Source: Brachynemurus nebulosus (Eukaryota > Arthropoda > Insecta > Neuroptera > Myrmeleontidae). Taken from it: 64,000 nt of DNA. The stretch's first letter is position 1, and each line of letters starts with the position of its first letter. The stretch spans positions 41,430,365 through 41,494,364 of the forward strand of contig JAPWDM010000005.1 in assembly GCA_035578155.1 (NCBI GenBank). Direction: 5' to 3'. A program made the position numbers and the translations under genes. This document shows, piece after piece, positions 25,135 to 36,497 of this stretch. Below the pieces are notes generated by a model. That model did not search any database and had not been told where the DNA came from. It saw nothing but the letters and a program-made list of their open reading frames with translations.

Positions 25135-25300
25135 TTTTTGTTTGTTTGTCTATTTATCGGTGCACGCAGAGATTACTGAACGGATTTTGATTCCATTTGG
25201 TATGATGGTAACCTGTTACCTGGATCAACGTCTACGATACCTTTTACTCCTGGAAAATGTCTCATTCTCATAGAAAAATACAAAAACTACTTTGCAACTT
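25135..25300 (-). repeat. Partial reversed copy of the widespread insect repeat
   Basis: It carries the reverse complement of the phrases seen at 3838 and 10663, such as gggaatgagacattttcc and actcctggaaaatg. It is clearly diverged. Confidence 0.55.
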
Positions 25301-25969
25301 ATACTGGACGTTTACCCAGCTCGAGTAGCGACTGAGAATCGTCATACGGTTAACTTAAACTCTGGACTCGAATTGTGACCTTAGAGGCATGGGGACCACC
25401 ACAGAATATTCAGAAACAAACTCCGTATCTCTGTACTAGCTTTTTCAATGTGGACAATAGCTTACGTCACAAATGACCTAATTTCTGTCCCCTCCAAACG
25501 CACAACATGTTACAACATAGATCTCGTATCAGTGTATAAGTGGATGTGCGATAGTGTGTGTATCAACGTCACACTGTCTGTAGGAAGAGGGAATTACACT
25601 ACATGTGTATACCCACATGTATGCCAGTATTTTGGTACATGCATATTACTATAGCTTTGTTCCAACAAACAATTTTTGTACGGTACATGTACTGGTATGT
25701 ACCATGCTTGGATTAGTTCATGAATGACATTTGTGCGCATGTTTTAAAATGTACTAGTACGTGAACTGATTATTGAAACGGTTTGTTGAAACGGTTTTTT
25801 GTATGATAAACTCAAATTAGAAGGCGCGTAAAGTTAATAAAAGTAAAAACTCGTAATCGCGTGATAAAAACCAAGTAAAACACGTACAAATATAAAAAAA
25901 AATTGTAATAAAAAAGAAGAATACGATAAATTAACGAAATTAAAAATAAATTTAATTTATAAACCAAAA

Positions 25970-26825
25970 ATGGCAGGTAATAATATAAAAAATATTTTTT
26001 AATCATTGTTGTATTCATATGGGTACCGAGTGTTTATTTGTAAACGATTATTTTTTTTTAGAATTAAATGAATTTCTTATGTTACAAAATGGACAAAATA
26101 TATCTATTGAAGTTGAAGAAGAAAATCAGTCCAGTTTGTATGAAAGAAATGACTTCAAATGGACTTCAAATAGTACCAAACTGTTAATAGACTTATATCA
26201 AAAATACAAACGAAAAGTAGGTTTAAGTATCAAATTTAGAAGTGTAAAACAAATGTGGCAAGTAATTGCAAAAGAATTAAGCGAAATGTTAAATATAGAT
26301 GTAGCTCCACATAACTGTGAAAACCGATGGCGAGTATTAGATCGCAATTACAAAAAATATATCGATAACCAAACCTCTACCGGCAGAGGAAGAAAATTCT
26401 TTGAATTTGCTCACGAAATGGGTGAAGTACTTGGAAAACGCAAAGCTGTATTTCCACAATTATTATTAAATACTGATACTGTACATGTTCCTGGAAGTAC
26501 CGAAAACAAAAAAACGGAAGAAAATATTTTCGCAACATTACCATCAACATCGGATTGCGAAAAACCAATAGAAAATGCAGAACAAGAACAAGTTAAAAAT
26601 AAAGTAAAAATTTCTGACAAAACAAGATACAAACATAAAAATAACTTACTAGAAAAAATAAGGGAAGATCGTTCACTTTATCAAAAAGAACGACTCCAAA
26701 TAGAAAGGGAAAAATTAGAAGAATTAAAAAAAAAAAATGATTTGATCAAGCAGAGAAACGAAATTTTCAAGGAACAAAAGTGCTGTTGTACCTGTAATAA
26801 AAAATTCAGCCAATGTGATTCCTAA
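25970..26825 (+). CDS. Harbinger Myb/SANT-like DNA-binding partner protein
   Basis: I propose a tiny first exon, 25970-25976 (ATGGCAG), and an 85-base GT-AG intron, 25977-26061, ending in a T-rich acceptor. The second exon runs from 26062 to 26825. The protein starts MAELNEFLML and has 256 residues. An unspliced start at 26019 would give 268 residues but lacks the upstream context. A Myb/SANT-like trihelix occupies about residues 30-125, with spaced tryptophans at about 36, 68 and 92 (FKWTSNSTK, KQMWQVIA, ENRWRVLD). A charged helical, probably coiled-coil segment covers about 195-243, with LQIEREKLEELKKK. The end is Cys-rich (CCCTC). In known Harbinger elements this protein escorts the transposase to the nucleus and to the element ends. 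No stops or shifts interrupt it. Confidence 0.85.
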
Positions 26826-26863
26826 TCACAATTTAAATTAGAATTTTGTTAAAAAAAAAAGCT

Positions 26864-27891
26864 AGTTAGCGGAAAGTCTAGTCACAGTCCTAATAATCTT
26901 CATTCTTTTTATTTTCTGGGTCGCTGAACATGAATTTGCGGTTTGCTGACAGATATTTTGCCCGGAACATTGGTTATTTGGCGAAAAAAGTCAATTTTTT
27001 TTTAATTTTTTAGGTTTTTGACCTTAATTTTGGTAAATATGCATTTTCTTAAAAAAGTTTTTCTTTACAAAATTAAAGAAGACGAAATTTCCTACAAATT
27101 TTATACATAACAGTTCTTTCTACGACCAACCGCTACGTCGCTAGAACGCACTAAAAAACGGGCGTAATTTTTAAAAATAAAAAAAAAACCTTAATTTTGT
27201 ATCGCCCATACATCAGTTATCGTAAATTAAAATCAAAATTTCAGAAAAACGGCTAGTCGCGTATTTTCTGTTGGTATGGTGTCTTGTCTCGATTAATAGT
27301 AACAACCAGCGAAAATTTGGACCAGATCCTATGCGTAGTTTTCTGGTGATTCAAGACAAAAAAATTTTTTTGTTGAAAAAATTACCTATAAAACATGATT
27401 TGAAGTCAAATTTCGGGAAATCTACCAGCCGTGTATTTTCTGCTGGCATGAAGTTTTGGTGCTTATTATATTAACAATAACCAGCGAAAATTGTAATCAG
27501 ATCCTGTGCGTGGTTTTCTGGCAACTGACGGCAAGAATTTTTTATTGACAAAAGCCAATGACAATTGGCAATTTTTATTTTTAAAAATTCTGCCCGTTTT
27601 TTAATGCGCTCCAGCGGCGTAGTAGTTGGTCGTAGAAAGAATTATTAGGTACAAAATTTGTAGGAAATTTTGTCTACTTTAATTTTGTAAGAAAGAAGTT
27701 TTTTGAGAAAATGCATATTCACCAAGATTAAGGTCAAAAACCTAAAAAATTAGCAAAAATTTGACTTTTTTCGCAAAATAATCAATGTTCCGGGCAAAAT
27801 ATCTGTCAGTAAACCTCAAATTCGTGTTCAGCGACCCAGAAAACATAAAGGATGAAGATTATTAGGACTGTGACTAAACTTTCCCTTAACT
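26864..27891. mobile_element. 1.03 kb foldback element nested in the Harbinger transposon
   Basis: Arms of about 330 bases face each other. The left begins agttagcggaaagtctag and the right, reverse complemented, begins agttaagggaaagtttag. Both continue with cacagtcctaataatcttca. The centre holds a direct duplication around accagcgaaaatt (27305 and 27481). No coding frame is credible. It sits 39 bases after the stop of the Myb-like gene, between two convergent 3' ends. No clear target duplication was found. Confidence 0.8.
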
Positions 27892-28159
27892 TTCCTAATA
27901 TGCTTAGACTGTTTGCGGAATTGTTTTAAGTTTTATAATAAAAAATTCTTATATTTGAATTACTTATACTATTGTGTTTATTTTCATTTACTTATGTTAA
28001 TGGGTTAGTGTATTACTTATGTATTGTAATTAACAAGTCTTTATAGAAGGCAATAAATAAATAAATATGCATTTATTTTTGTAATTATATAAATTTTATT
28101 TGATTTTTACATTTAAAATTACATTAATATTGAATTTTAAATTACATTAATTTTGAAAA

Positions 28160-29478
28160 TTAAATGTCTAAATTATTGGCAATATTATCTCTATTTCTTC
28201 TTGCATCCATATCATCTTCTTCATCTTCCAAATATAATTCTTGTGCAACTGGTAATTGATTATTTTCCAGTATAGCAACGTCTTCTTCATCAATATTAAA
28301 AGCATCATTTATTGATATATTATGCAGGACGCAAGCTGCTCTAATCAAATGTACAATGTACGTGATATTTCTTAACTTAACATGATATAATTGTCGGAAC
28401 TTTTGTTTCATTATCCCGAAACAATGTTCAATTTTATATCGATTTTTGGACAATTTAATATTGTAATTGATTTGTGTGGGTGTCAGTTGCCCTCTGTCTT
28501 TAAAAGGAGTTAGCAGATTTTTTTTTAAAGGGTATCCCCTATCTCCGAGCAGGTGATAGTTACCACATTTATTTTCTAAATCATTGCATAACGGGGAATT
28601 TGTAAATACTCGGCTGTCGTGAACTGATCCAGGATACCCCACAAATAAATCTATAATTTTTTTTTGGTGATCACATACGGCTTGCATCTAAAATCAAAAT
28701 ATATTCAGCATGAATTTATAAAAATGACAAATAAACGATAAAATACGCACTACATATTAACTAATATACCTGAATCGAATAGTAACCTTTCCGATTTAAG
28801 TAGGAATCTGGATCATTTTTAGGTTTATCAATTTTAACATGGCATCCGTCGATAGCTCCAATTATTCCAGGAAATCCATTTACTCGGAAATGTTCTGCAG
28901 CAACTACTTTTTCATTTTCTCTAGGCCAAACAATAATTTGTGGTGATAAATTACTTAAGTATGTAGTTACTCTTGCAATTATTCGGTGCAGGGAGCTTAT
29001 GGTAATATCGAATCTATCGGCAACATCCCGAAAACTTGAAGTCTGATGTCCGATATACCATAAAAATATAAGAATCTGTAAAATATATAAAAAATTACTG
29101 ATCAAAAATTGATTTAAAACGGTTTCCAAAAAGAAATTATACTTGTTTTAACTAACCTGATGAAAAGCAGAAATTTTTCCATACTGGCCAGAGTGTGGTT
29201 TATATTGGTCACTTGCTTCATATTTTAGAGCAATGTCATAAGCAATCGCTCGACTAAGGCGAAAATGTGTAAAAAATACATGTTCGTCATATTGCGGTAC
29301 TATTTCATCTGGAAATAAAATTTCTTCAGGTAGTTTCGTAATGAATAAAGATATGAAATATATTATTACCTAAATAATTCTCATTTTTTTTTACCCATGT
29401 GTTCGTTAAAAATTCCAAATCATCATCTTCACTAGATTCAGAAAGGAAAAAATCACTGTCGTTGTCTAAATCCTCCAT
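28160..29478 (-). CDS. PIF/Harbinger DDE transposase (HARBI1-like nuclease)
   Basis: Four exons can be assembled on the minus strand: 29478-29370, 29308-29157, 29075-28770 and 28687-28160. The GT-AG introns are 61, 81 and 82 bases, and every junction keeps frame. The product is 364 residues, close to the about 350 of HARBI1. It begins with an acidic segment (MEDLDNDSDFF). A helix-turn-helix region lies near residues 99-121 (SSFRDVADRFDITISSLHRI). The DDE centre is seen as GAIDGCHVKI (Asp about 163), HLLGDRGYPLKK (Asp about 238) and NRYKIEHCFG (Glu about 276). The GYPGSVHDSRVF block typical of the family lies at about 206-217. The C-terminus is acidic. It cuts and joins element ends together with the Myb-like partner encoded on the opposite strand. 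No lesion was seen. Confidence 0.9.
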
Positions 29479-29849
29479 ACTGATTTTAATGAAGTAGAAA
29501 ATATTTAAAAAAAAAAAGTTTTTTTTTTAAAATTATACCTATTTAGAGAAAAGAACCGTAAAACAATCAATTTTCAAAATACTCATGATGGATTTAAATG
29601 AATAACCGAAAATACCAATTGCGCATGTCTGACAAGTAGTACACAATTCGATACATGCTCTTGAGTGCTGACTAATTTGACCATACATGAATCAGTTCAT
29701 GTACTAATCAGCTTATATGTTGGAACATAAACCGGAAGTTACCATTGGTACATAAATATGTACTATAACTTGTTGGAACGCTAGCTTCTTTATGCGCATG
29801 CTATAACCGTACAATGTACGATATTTTTGTGTGTTGGAACATAGCTTAT

Positions 29850-30326
29850 ATATGTATTCGCTTATTGTTGAAACTGGTTGATAACAATCGATCTGAACCC
29901 GGCTACAGTTGCTGTGTGACTAATCAGCTTAAGCGGTATCGAACCACTCACTGGCACACAGCTATCCACAATCTTTTACAAACACGTTTAGGGCTTGGGC
30001 GCCACGTTGGAACCACTGCCTTAAAGTGAATATAACTACGAATTATATTCAACAATCATTTTTCTATTTCCAATAGAATTAGAAGTCGAGATATTCCATT
30101 GGTTTATAATAAAATAATCTAAGATTTTGATAATATTTATTGGATATGAAGGGAAAAATGCTAAAGCGAGTAGGAATTCTATGAGTAGTAACCAAATCTC
30201 CATCTCCCAAAGCAGTTGGCTTATTTTCATTTGTTTTGAAATTGCGCAACATTTCCATAATTCATTAACTTCATAGGAAACTTAGGTATTCGCCCTCCTC
30301 ACAATATAAAGTCTAAATCCGCTCCT
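29850..30326. other. Flank with a moderately GC-rich patch
   Basis: Bases 29875-30030 are less AT-rich and hold a 71-codon plus-strand frame (29814-30029). The frame matches no family I recognise and starts inside the Harbinger end, so no gene is called. Confidence 0.4.
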
Positions 30327-30327
30327 G

Positions 30328-30981
30328 GTCTCAACAGTGTTTTTCACGTGTTTTTTTACAATTATCGAATAGTTGAACGAGCAGGCATAAGGTGATTAAT
30401 CACGACGTAATCATACATATATAATATGTAAGTAGTTCTGAAACGAAAAATTTATACGTAAAAACTGTACATTTTCAGTAGAATATTGATCTTTTAAAAA
30501 TTTCATACACTACGTGTTTTATATAAAAACAAATTTTATTATTAGTTTTCATCTAAAACTCAAATTTTCTATATAGTACAGGATGTAAAATAAATAACTC
30601 TTATCCTTTTGAGGGGTGAGTCACAGCACCCTATAAACACTAAAATCACAGAAATTTTTTCGAAATTAATAGTTTGAGAAAATCGCAAATTGATGTTTTA
30701 AATTTTTTCTAAGTACGAGTCTGATTAAATTATGCATAAATACCTTCTTAATATCAAAGGTACAAAATAATTTAATTGACTAAAATTCAATAAAATTTTG
30801 TAAACATGTTAAGGTCGTAAACGTGTTTCCCAGATCTTTCTTTAAAAGCAGAAAATTTATCTTACAAATATGAGATGGTCAGAGTCGGATTAAAAAAATT
30901 TCAAGGGCGCCTTTTTTTGAGTCATATTTAGTATCAAATTTTTTCTGTTAAAAAACAGTTTTAGTTCAAATTTATTAGCAA
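30328..30981. other. AT-rich spacer
   Basis: Nothing recognised. Confidence 0.6.
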
Positions 30982-31186
30982 ATACATAGGAAACTCCCAT
31001 TACGCAATCACGGGCGTCAATGTTTCTGATTTATATATTTGTATGATTTACTATTACAAACTCTTACTTAGACACTAACACATTCAAACATATTTGCTTT
31101 AAAACACGAAGGGGTGCCATTATACACATCTTGTGTGCGACGAAATTGCTAAATGGGAGCGTGCGATATGGGAGTTTCCTATGTAT
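30982..31186. mobile_element. Small MITE with 19-base perfect ends
   Basis: The ends read atacataggaaactcccat and its exact complement. The body is 205 bases, flanked by T and A in a way compatible with a TA duplication. Confidence 0.65.
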
Positions 31187-31289
31187 TAATTATATGAGTG
31201 AGATCTACCGACTGTTTTCGTAGCGAAATTTATATACTTTACACCCTGTATATGCGGTGTCTGAAAGAGATTTGTATTACATAACAGTC

Positions 31290-31614
31290 CAGGGCCGTAA
31301 CTAGGTCTTCAGGGGCCCCGAGGCAGAAAGTATATTGGGGGTCCCTACGCCGCTCCGGGCAAAAACAAAAATATTCCGCCCCCTGGCAAAAAAAGCGGCG
31401 ACCTTTTTCTTCTTTGCTCGTCAGTCGTGCCGCCCTAATTTTACCAAAATGCCGCCCCCCCACGGCAAAACCAGGCACTTTTTTTGCCTGTTAGTCGTTT
31501 GCTCGTTTGCTGCCCCAATTTTACAGAAATACCGCCCGTAAAATTTGCCAAGAAATTTAGAAATTTGGAATTTCTTGTCTTCTCTTGGGAACCCCCAGCC
31601 TAGTTACGGGCCTG
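31290..31614. mobile_element. hAT MITE with perfect 8-base duplication TAACAGTC
   Basis: The ends are CAGGGCCGTAACTAGG and, reverse complemented, CAGGCCCGTAACTAGG. TAACAGTC occurs at 31282-31289 and again at 31615-31622. The 325-base body is GC-rich with repeated gccgcc words. The open frames on both strands are not genes. Confidence 0.9.
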
Positions 31615-31954
31615 TAACAGTCTCAGTTAACAATTTTAGCAAACCTGCGTCATAGAGCGAATTAAAAACTCTATATGAATACAACGGGTATATTTATAAA
31701 TTTGTACCAATTATTGTGAACCTCATTATAACACGTCATAGCCGGAAGTTATTTACTGAAAATTTACGTCTCTTCATTTTATTTCCTTTACATACTCGTA
31801 TATGTACGTAAATGTATTAACGTTTTAGCTCTTTGTCTCATCACTTTGATTCTTATTATTTTTGTCTTCCTCCACTATGAATAGTAATTAAATTGGCGAA
31901 ATTGTAATTTCAGATTAAAAATGATATTCGTATTTTGTTTGTATATGTGTGTGT

Positions 31955-32205
31955 CCTGAGGTCGGACCTATTGATTTTGATAAATTTTGATTAGGTATAT
32001 TGTGGTACAGTAAAAAATTAGCAACACAGATTATTTTTTATTGGTTGAAATACGCTCTTAAGGAGTGAAATTGATTTTCAAAAATTAGGGTAAAAATTAA
32101 ATTAATTTTCTAAATATCTCGAAAAGGGTAAGCAATAGAGCAAAAATTTAAATTGGTGACGTTGCTCTTTTTTAAAGAGCTCTCTGAATAAACTGTGCAT
32201 CACAG
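31955..32205 (+). repeat. Interspersed repeat family X, copy 2
   Basis: It shares cctgaggtcggacctattg, aaatatctcgaaaagggtaa and gctcttttttaaagagct with the copy at 7165. Confidence 0.7.
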
Positions 32206-32884
32206 TTTATTCCAATTACATTAACAGGGGTGATTTAAATTTAAAATTTGGAGATTAATTTTGCAAAAACGGATGGAAAATAAAAATTGAAAAAATTTTG
32301 TTCAGATTTCAAACTCTATATATTTCAATTCTACATATTTCTATATTCTATATATTTCAAACCTATATCACACCTGTTAAATTGTACTTTCCGTTGTCAA
32401 AATAATTCGAATAAAATCTCAAAATTAAGGACTAGAATAGAAAGGATAAGCGCTTTTTCGTTGTTTCTTTTTTTTCTCGCCAACCCTATTTTCCTGAATT
32501 TGAAAAATTTCGGAAATTCTTCAAGGCCTCCATAAAAGTACTCGAGGGCCTCCAGATGTGAATCATTTAAGGGCAACTACATTAGTGGTGCGTCTCCACA
32601 AATATAAATTTGGCCTCCGGATAGAATTCTTTCACTTGGGTAATTTTTTGCATGCAATAGTGGATGTCTTAGAATCGTCAACAATTTTTTTTTTTAATTA
32701 GCACACATATCCTTAAGCGTGCAGTGTGTTATATGGTACGATTTGTAAAATATATGCATTCAAAAAAATCAACAAAAGGCGAAATATTATGTAATTTAAT
32801 AAAGTCTAATATTTACTTTTTTGTTTTCTGCCCCCATTTTCTATACTTGCTTGTGTAACTATAGTTTCCCAATTCTGTATAATA
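32206..32884. other. AT-rich spacer
   Basis: Nothing coding. An 82-codon frame at 32287-32535 is low-complexity and not believed. Confidence 0.55.
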
Positions 32885-32887
32885 TTA

Positions 32888-32955
<68 letters not shown>
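32885..32955. repeat. (TA)n microsatellite
   Basis: About 70 bases of alternating TA. Confidence 0.95.
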
Positions 32956-32956
<1 letters not shown>

Positions 32957-34650
32957 TCTACATTTGACGTTCATTATTTTCAAGTAACTAGCAATTAAAC
33001 AAATATTTGTAAAGTGTAAATATTTGAACGAAATTGTTTGCATAAACAAAATAGGATAGAAAATAAATTTAAAAACGGAAAAATAATGTATCTATGGAAA
33101 ATGAAAATTACCTACATTAAACTTTATTTATTTTCTAACAATGGAATCTGTAAATTTGAATTATAAAGATTGTGTAAGTGTTGATTAAAATTTGTTGATA
33201 TAGATACAAACAACAAAAAGAAAAAAAACCTTTAAAAGAGTGATTAGCGCAATAGAGTACTCTAAATATTAATAAATACGTTAGCTTTTAATATTTAATA
33301 CATAAAATATTAAAAAATGGATCAATTTTGACGTAGAGATTATAAAACAAAAACTTTTAAAAATTACTATTTTAACAGGCAATTAATGGAGTAATCTCTA
33401 AAACACACTAAAAATCGAATAGATAGATAACTTCTACTAAAAATTAAATGATAAAAAACTTATTTAAGAACAAAAATCAAACATCAAAATTGTATCAAAA
33501 TTTTATCGAAATTTATATCAGCCATTAGTTTAGTGTCTAATTTATTAACATGAAATTATTTTCTAATTATAAAATAATCTAAATTGTTTCAAATTAAGAA
33601 AACGTAAGAAAAAGAAATTTCGAAAAAAAGAGTTGATAGTCAAACCAAATAATTGGTAGACTCTTAGTATTTAGTAATAACTTAATCTTTAACTCAGCAA
33701 ATAACGTAAAGAGGCTCAGAATAACGTAATTAAAACATTGTTATATTATGTAACTAATTTCACGACGTTTCGCTATTTCAAATTAAAAAATAATTTTGAT
33801 TTTTAACAATCAGGCCCTTCTATAATTTACGTTTTAGTTTTTTCAAAAAATTGGATGAAAAACAGACTTTAACTGGCTTAATGACCACCATATTGATACC
33901 ACAAGTACTGGCTTTTTCCATTTCTGATATAAACCACCTACATTTCTAAACTTAATTAATAATTAATAGGTACCGGGTTTCTTCGGACAGGTCAGGACGG
34001 TACTTATTTCAATAAAATTTTGCAACTAAATTACATTAAATTATGCATATCTGAATGAATATAATTGTTCAAAAATTACATTTTTCACCATTTAGAATAC
34101 TAACAGCATATTTTATTTGACAAAAGTAAGAAAATTCAAAAAATCGGAAAATATTTTTGTAAAATCTATTGAAAAGTTGTTGAATATTTAGACGGTCCAC
34201 TATAATAGCTAAGATGTACGTATTTACTAAGATTTTTTATTATTGAAAAACAAATTTCTAACAAGAAACTTATAGTTCTATCTCTCAAAATTGAAAACAA
34301 TAAAAAAAGATGAATTTATTTAATTTAAATGACATGTCACATAAATCACATACATACTATAAACAAAAATACTTTTGATAGTCAATTAAAATTACAGTGG
34401 CACTTTTCAATTGCGCAGGTAATAAATAAAAGAAAAAAAGGATGTTTACATAAAATACGTATAAATAACATTTTGATACACATATGTATGTGTGTGTATG
34501 TAACTTGTGTACGTTGTTTTTATGAAAATATTTTGAACTTTTAGTCACATTGAGTGCAATATGTATACCTGCATATGCTAAAGACGAAACTGTCTGATCC
34601 GAAAGAAATCCGATACCTAATAATTAATATAAAATATATACGAGCACAAA
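32956..34650. other. AT-rich intergenic DNA
   Basis: Nothing recognised over 1.7 kb. Confidence 0.6.
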
Positions 34651-34980
34651 AATCAATTAACAGCATTCCCTATCATAACATAACATAGTTCGTGTCTCTA
34701 CTAGCTCTATAATTCATCCGTAGCTCGCTATGTCTCCGTTCCGTTATGTCAATGAAGTTTTATGTGAAGTGGAATATGTCATTCTATCAGTGTTGAAGTA
34801 TTTTCATGACCTTCCTCGCAATCGAGTGGGAGCTTGATGGGCATTCAGTAACCGTGGTTACGGCGTTACATTGCTGCATCACAGCACAATAACTTCTTAT
34901 CATCTCATACCACGCGCGGCTTAATCGGCTGGACGGGAAAGGTCAACACCACCACCAGTGTCATTCATGAGTATCAACCC
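34651..34980. other. GC-richer island, possible promoter or untranslated exon
   Basis: Base composition changes sharply, with phrases such as ggctggacgggaaaggtcaa and cacgcgcggcttaatcggc. No open frame or transposon end is visible. It could be a first exon or promoter of an unseen gene, or an old repeat. Confidence 0.3.
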
Positions 34981-35443
34981 TAAATGGACTATTATCTATA
35001 TTGAAATTTATTTTTTATTTGTTCAAAGTTAACCTAATAATTGAATGCTTATAAGCACTTATGTAAATAAATAATTTTCAAAAATAAATATTATTTAGTT
35101 TATTATATAAAACTTTTTTGTAAAAATATAAAAGCGGTATGTTTCTTAACATTCAGACACGTAGCTCTAGGCAAGTCACATCATATATATGTTGCACAAA
35201 TTGCATATCTTTAGCCTTTCTAGCTTCAACAAAAATCTGGAAGCGTTGGAAAGGTAACCTAAAGCTCGGTGATTATCGGTTATTTGTTAAAAAGACTGTT
35301 CCTTTTTGCTCGGTTAGATTTGTTCTCTCAAACCAATGAATATTTCATCTTTATTTATTCTCTGCCTAGGAAAAATAGTGCACGATGTCCTCAGAGAATT
35401 TTCTGCTTTGAAAATATTAAACATTAGCTTAAAATAGATATAA
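34981..35443. other. AT-rich spacer
   Basis: Nothing recognised. Confidence 0.55.
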
Positions 35444-35677
35444 TATATAGTCGAGACCAAATGTATTGATCATTCCATTCTTCTTTTATAATTTTAATTT
35501 GTTTAAAATCGATTTTAGTATTACGATACGTTTTATACAATACCGTACATTTTTGTTTGTATATTTTTTTTTAAAATTGTTGAAACTCAAGATCAAATAT
35601 TAAAAACAATTATTATAAACAAAATAAAATTATAAAAGAAGAATGGAATGATCAGTACACTTGTTGTCGACTATATA
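35444..35677. mobile_element. Tc1/mariner-type MITE
   Basis: The left end is tatatagtcgagaccaaatg and the right end, reverse complemented, is tatatagtcgacaacaagtg. Both continue with tgatcattccattcttcttt. The arms are about 60 bases and TA repeats flank. The agaccaaatgtattg phrase resembles Tc1-type ends. Confidence 0.75.
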
Positions 35678-36497
35678 AACTATTTACAGTATTACTGTTT
35701 GCTGATTCGTTCAATTAAGGACGAGTTTAGCGGGTAGGCTTAGGCCTACGCAAAAGTTTGAAGAAAATGCCTAAGCAAACGTGATGACACGTTTGAAAAA
35801 TATCTTATTTAAAAATATAGTCGGCGAAAAAGAAATTTCAAATTACAGTTGGTGAGCAAAAAAAAAATAGGGGAAGGGAGTTCAAGTCAGTGTGGAGCAA
35901 TACTAGAAGGGAGAGGCTTTGGCAAAATGTGATATAGCGTGACGACGGGTCAAAAACGGTTAAATTTTACTTGACATAGTTTATGAATGGTCCCTAAATG
36001 GTGCCGGATCCGGTCGACGTTCAATAAGGCCAAATCCGGTTTTCCGGATTACAATCCCTAAGCACAACTGGTTGGGCAAAACTGGTTTTGTAGTATGCAT
36101 TATCGACCGTATCAAGGATTAAAGCTATCATCTATCAGTATAGAGTATCTTGTTAAAATTTATAGACAATATAATACAAACAATATTCAATGAAGCGCAT
36201 CATTAAAGTTTCAACCAAGTTTTCAGTGGTTTTGTATAAAGTTATATACAGTTTTCATATTGAAAACGGGAGCGCCGAAAGTGAATATAAAGTTTTATTT
36301 AATTATATTGAACTAACTATTTAAAAAGAATTTTGTTGAAAAATTTTAGAAAATCAAAACCGAAATTCTAGTTGGGTAATTTTGGAAGAGACGCACCACA
36401 CACACAGATGCTCCCAGGGAGTTGGATGGAGTCGGATTTATGTGAGGTTTACAGCAATGAAGCATGTCACGTACTATTACAAAAAAATAATAAAATA
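35678..36497. other. Spacer with repeat-like text
   Basis: The phrase gggtaggcttaggcctacgc at 35738 resembles ggataggcttggacctaccc at 53570, pointing to a shared old repeat. A double ccggatccggtc/ccggttttccgg patch lies near 36005-36050. No gene. Confidence 0.45.

Larger units (their letters stand above)
25653..29846. mobile_element. Apparently complete PIF/Harbinger transposon
   Basis: This 4,194-base element begins AGCTTTGTTCCAACAAAC and its right end, reverse complemented, is AGCTATGTTCCAACACAC. The similarity continues inward for about 40 bases (gtacggtacatg against tacattgtacgg). TAT flanks both sides (25650-25652 and 29847-29849). The superfamily usually duplicates TWA, so TAT is slightly off. 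Extra copies of gttggaac lie near the right end (29718 and 29772). Inside are two convergent genes, a Myb/SANT-like protein on plus and a four-exon transposase on minus, separated by a 1.03 kb foldback insertion. Both proteins read through without lesions once introns are removed, so the copy could be active or only recently silenced. Confidence 0.85.
24690..30327. mobile_element. Possible hAT element split by the Harbinger insertion
   Basis: CAGGAACGGATCTAG at 24690 faces, in reverse complement, CAGGAGCGGATTTAG ending at 30327. The outside 8-mers gtttcagt and gtctcaac match at 5 of 8 positions. If the ends belong together, the Harbinger element at 25653-29846 landed inside an older hAT element of about 1.4 kb. 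No hAT transposase is visible between them. Confidence 0.3.

Noticed and set aside
31239..31541. Frames rich in Arg and Pro around 31.3 kb
   Set aside because: They lie in a hAT MITE with the TAACAGTC duplication.
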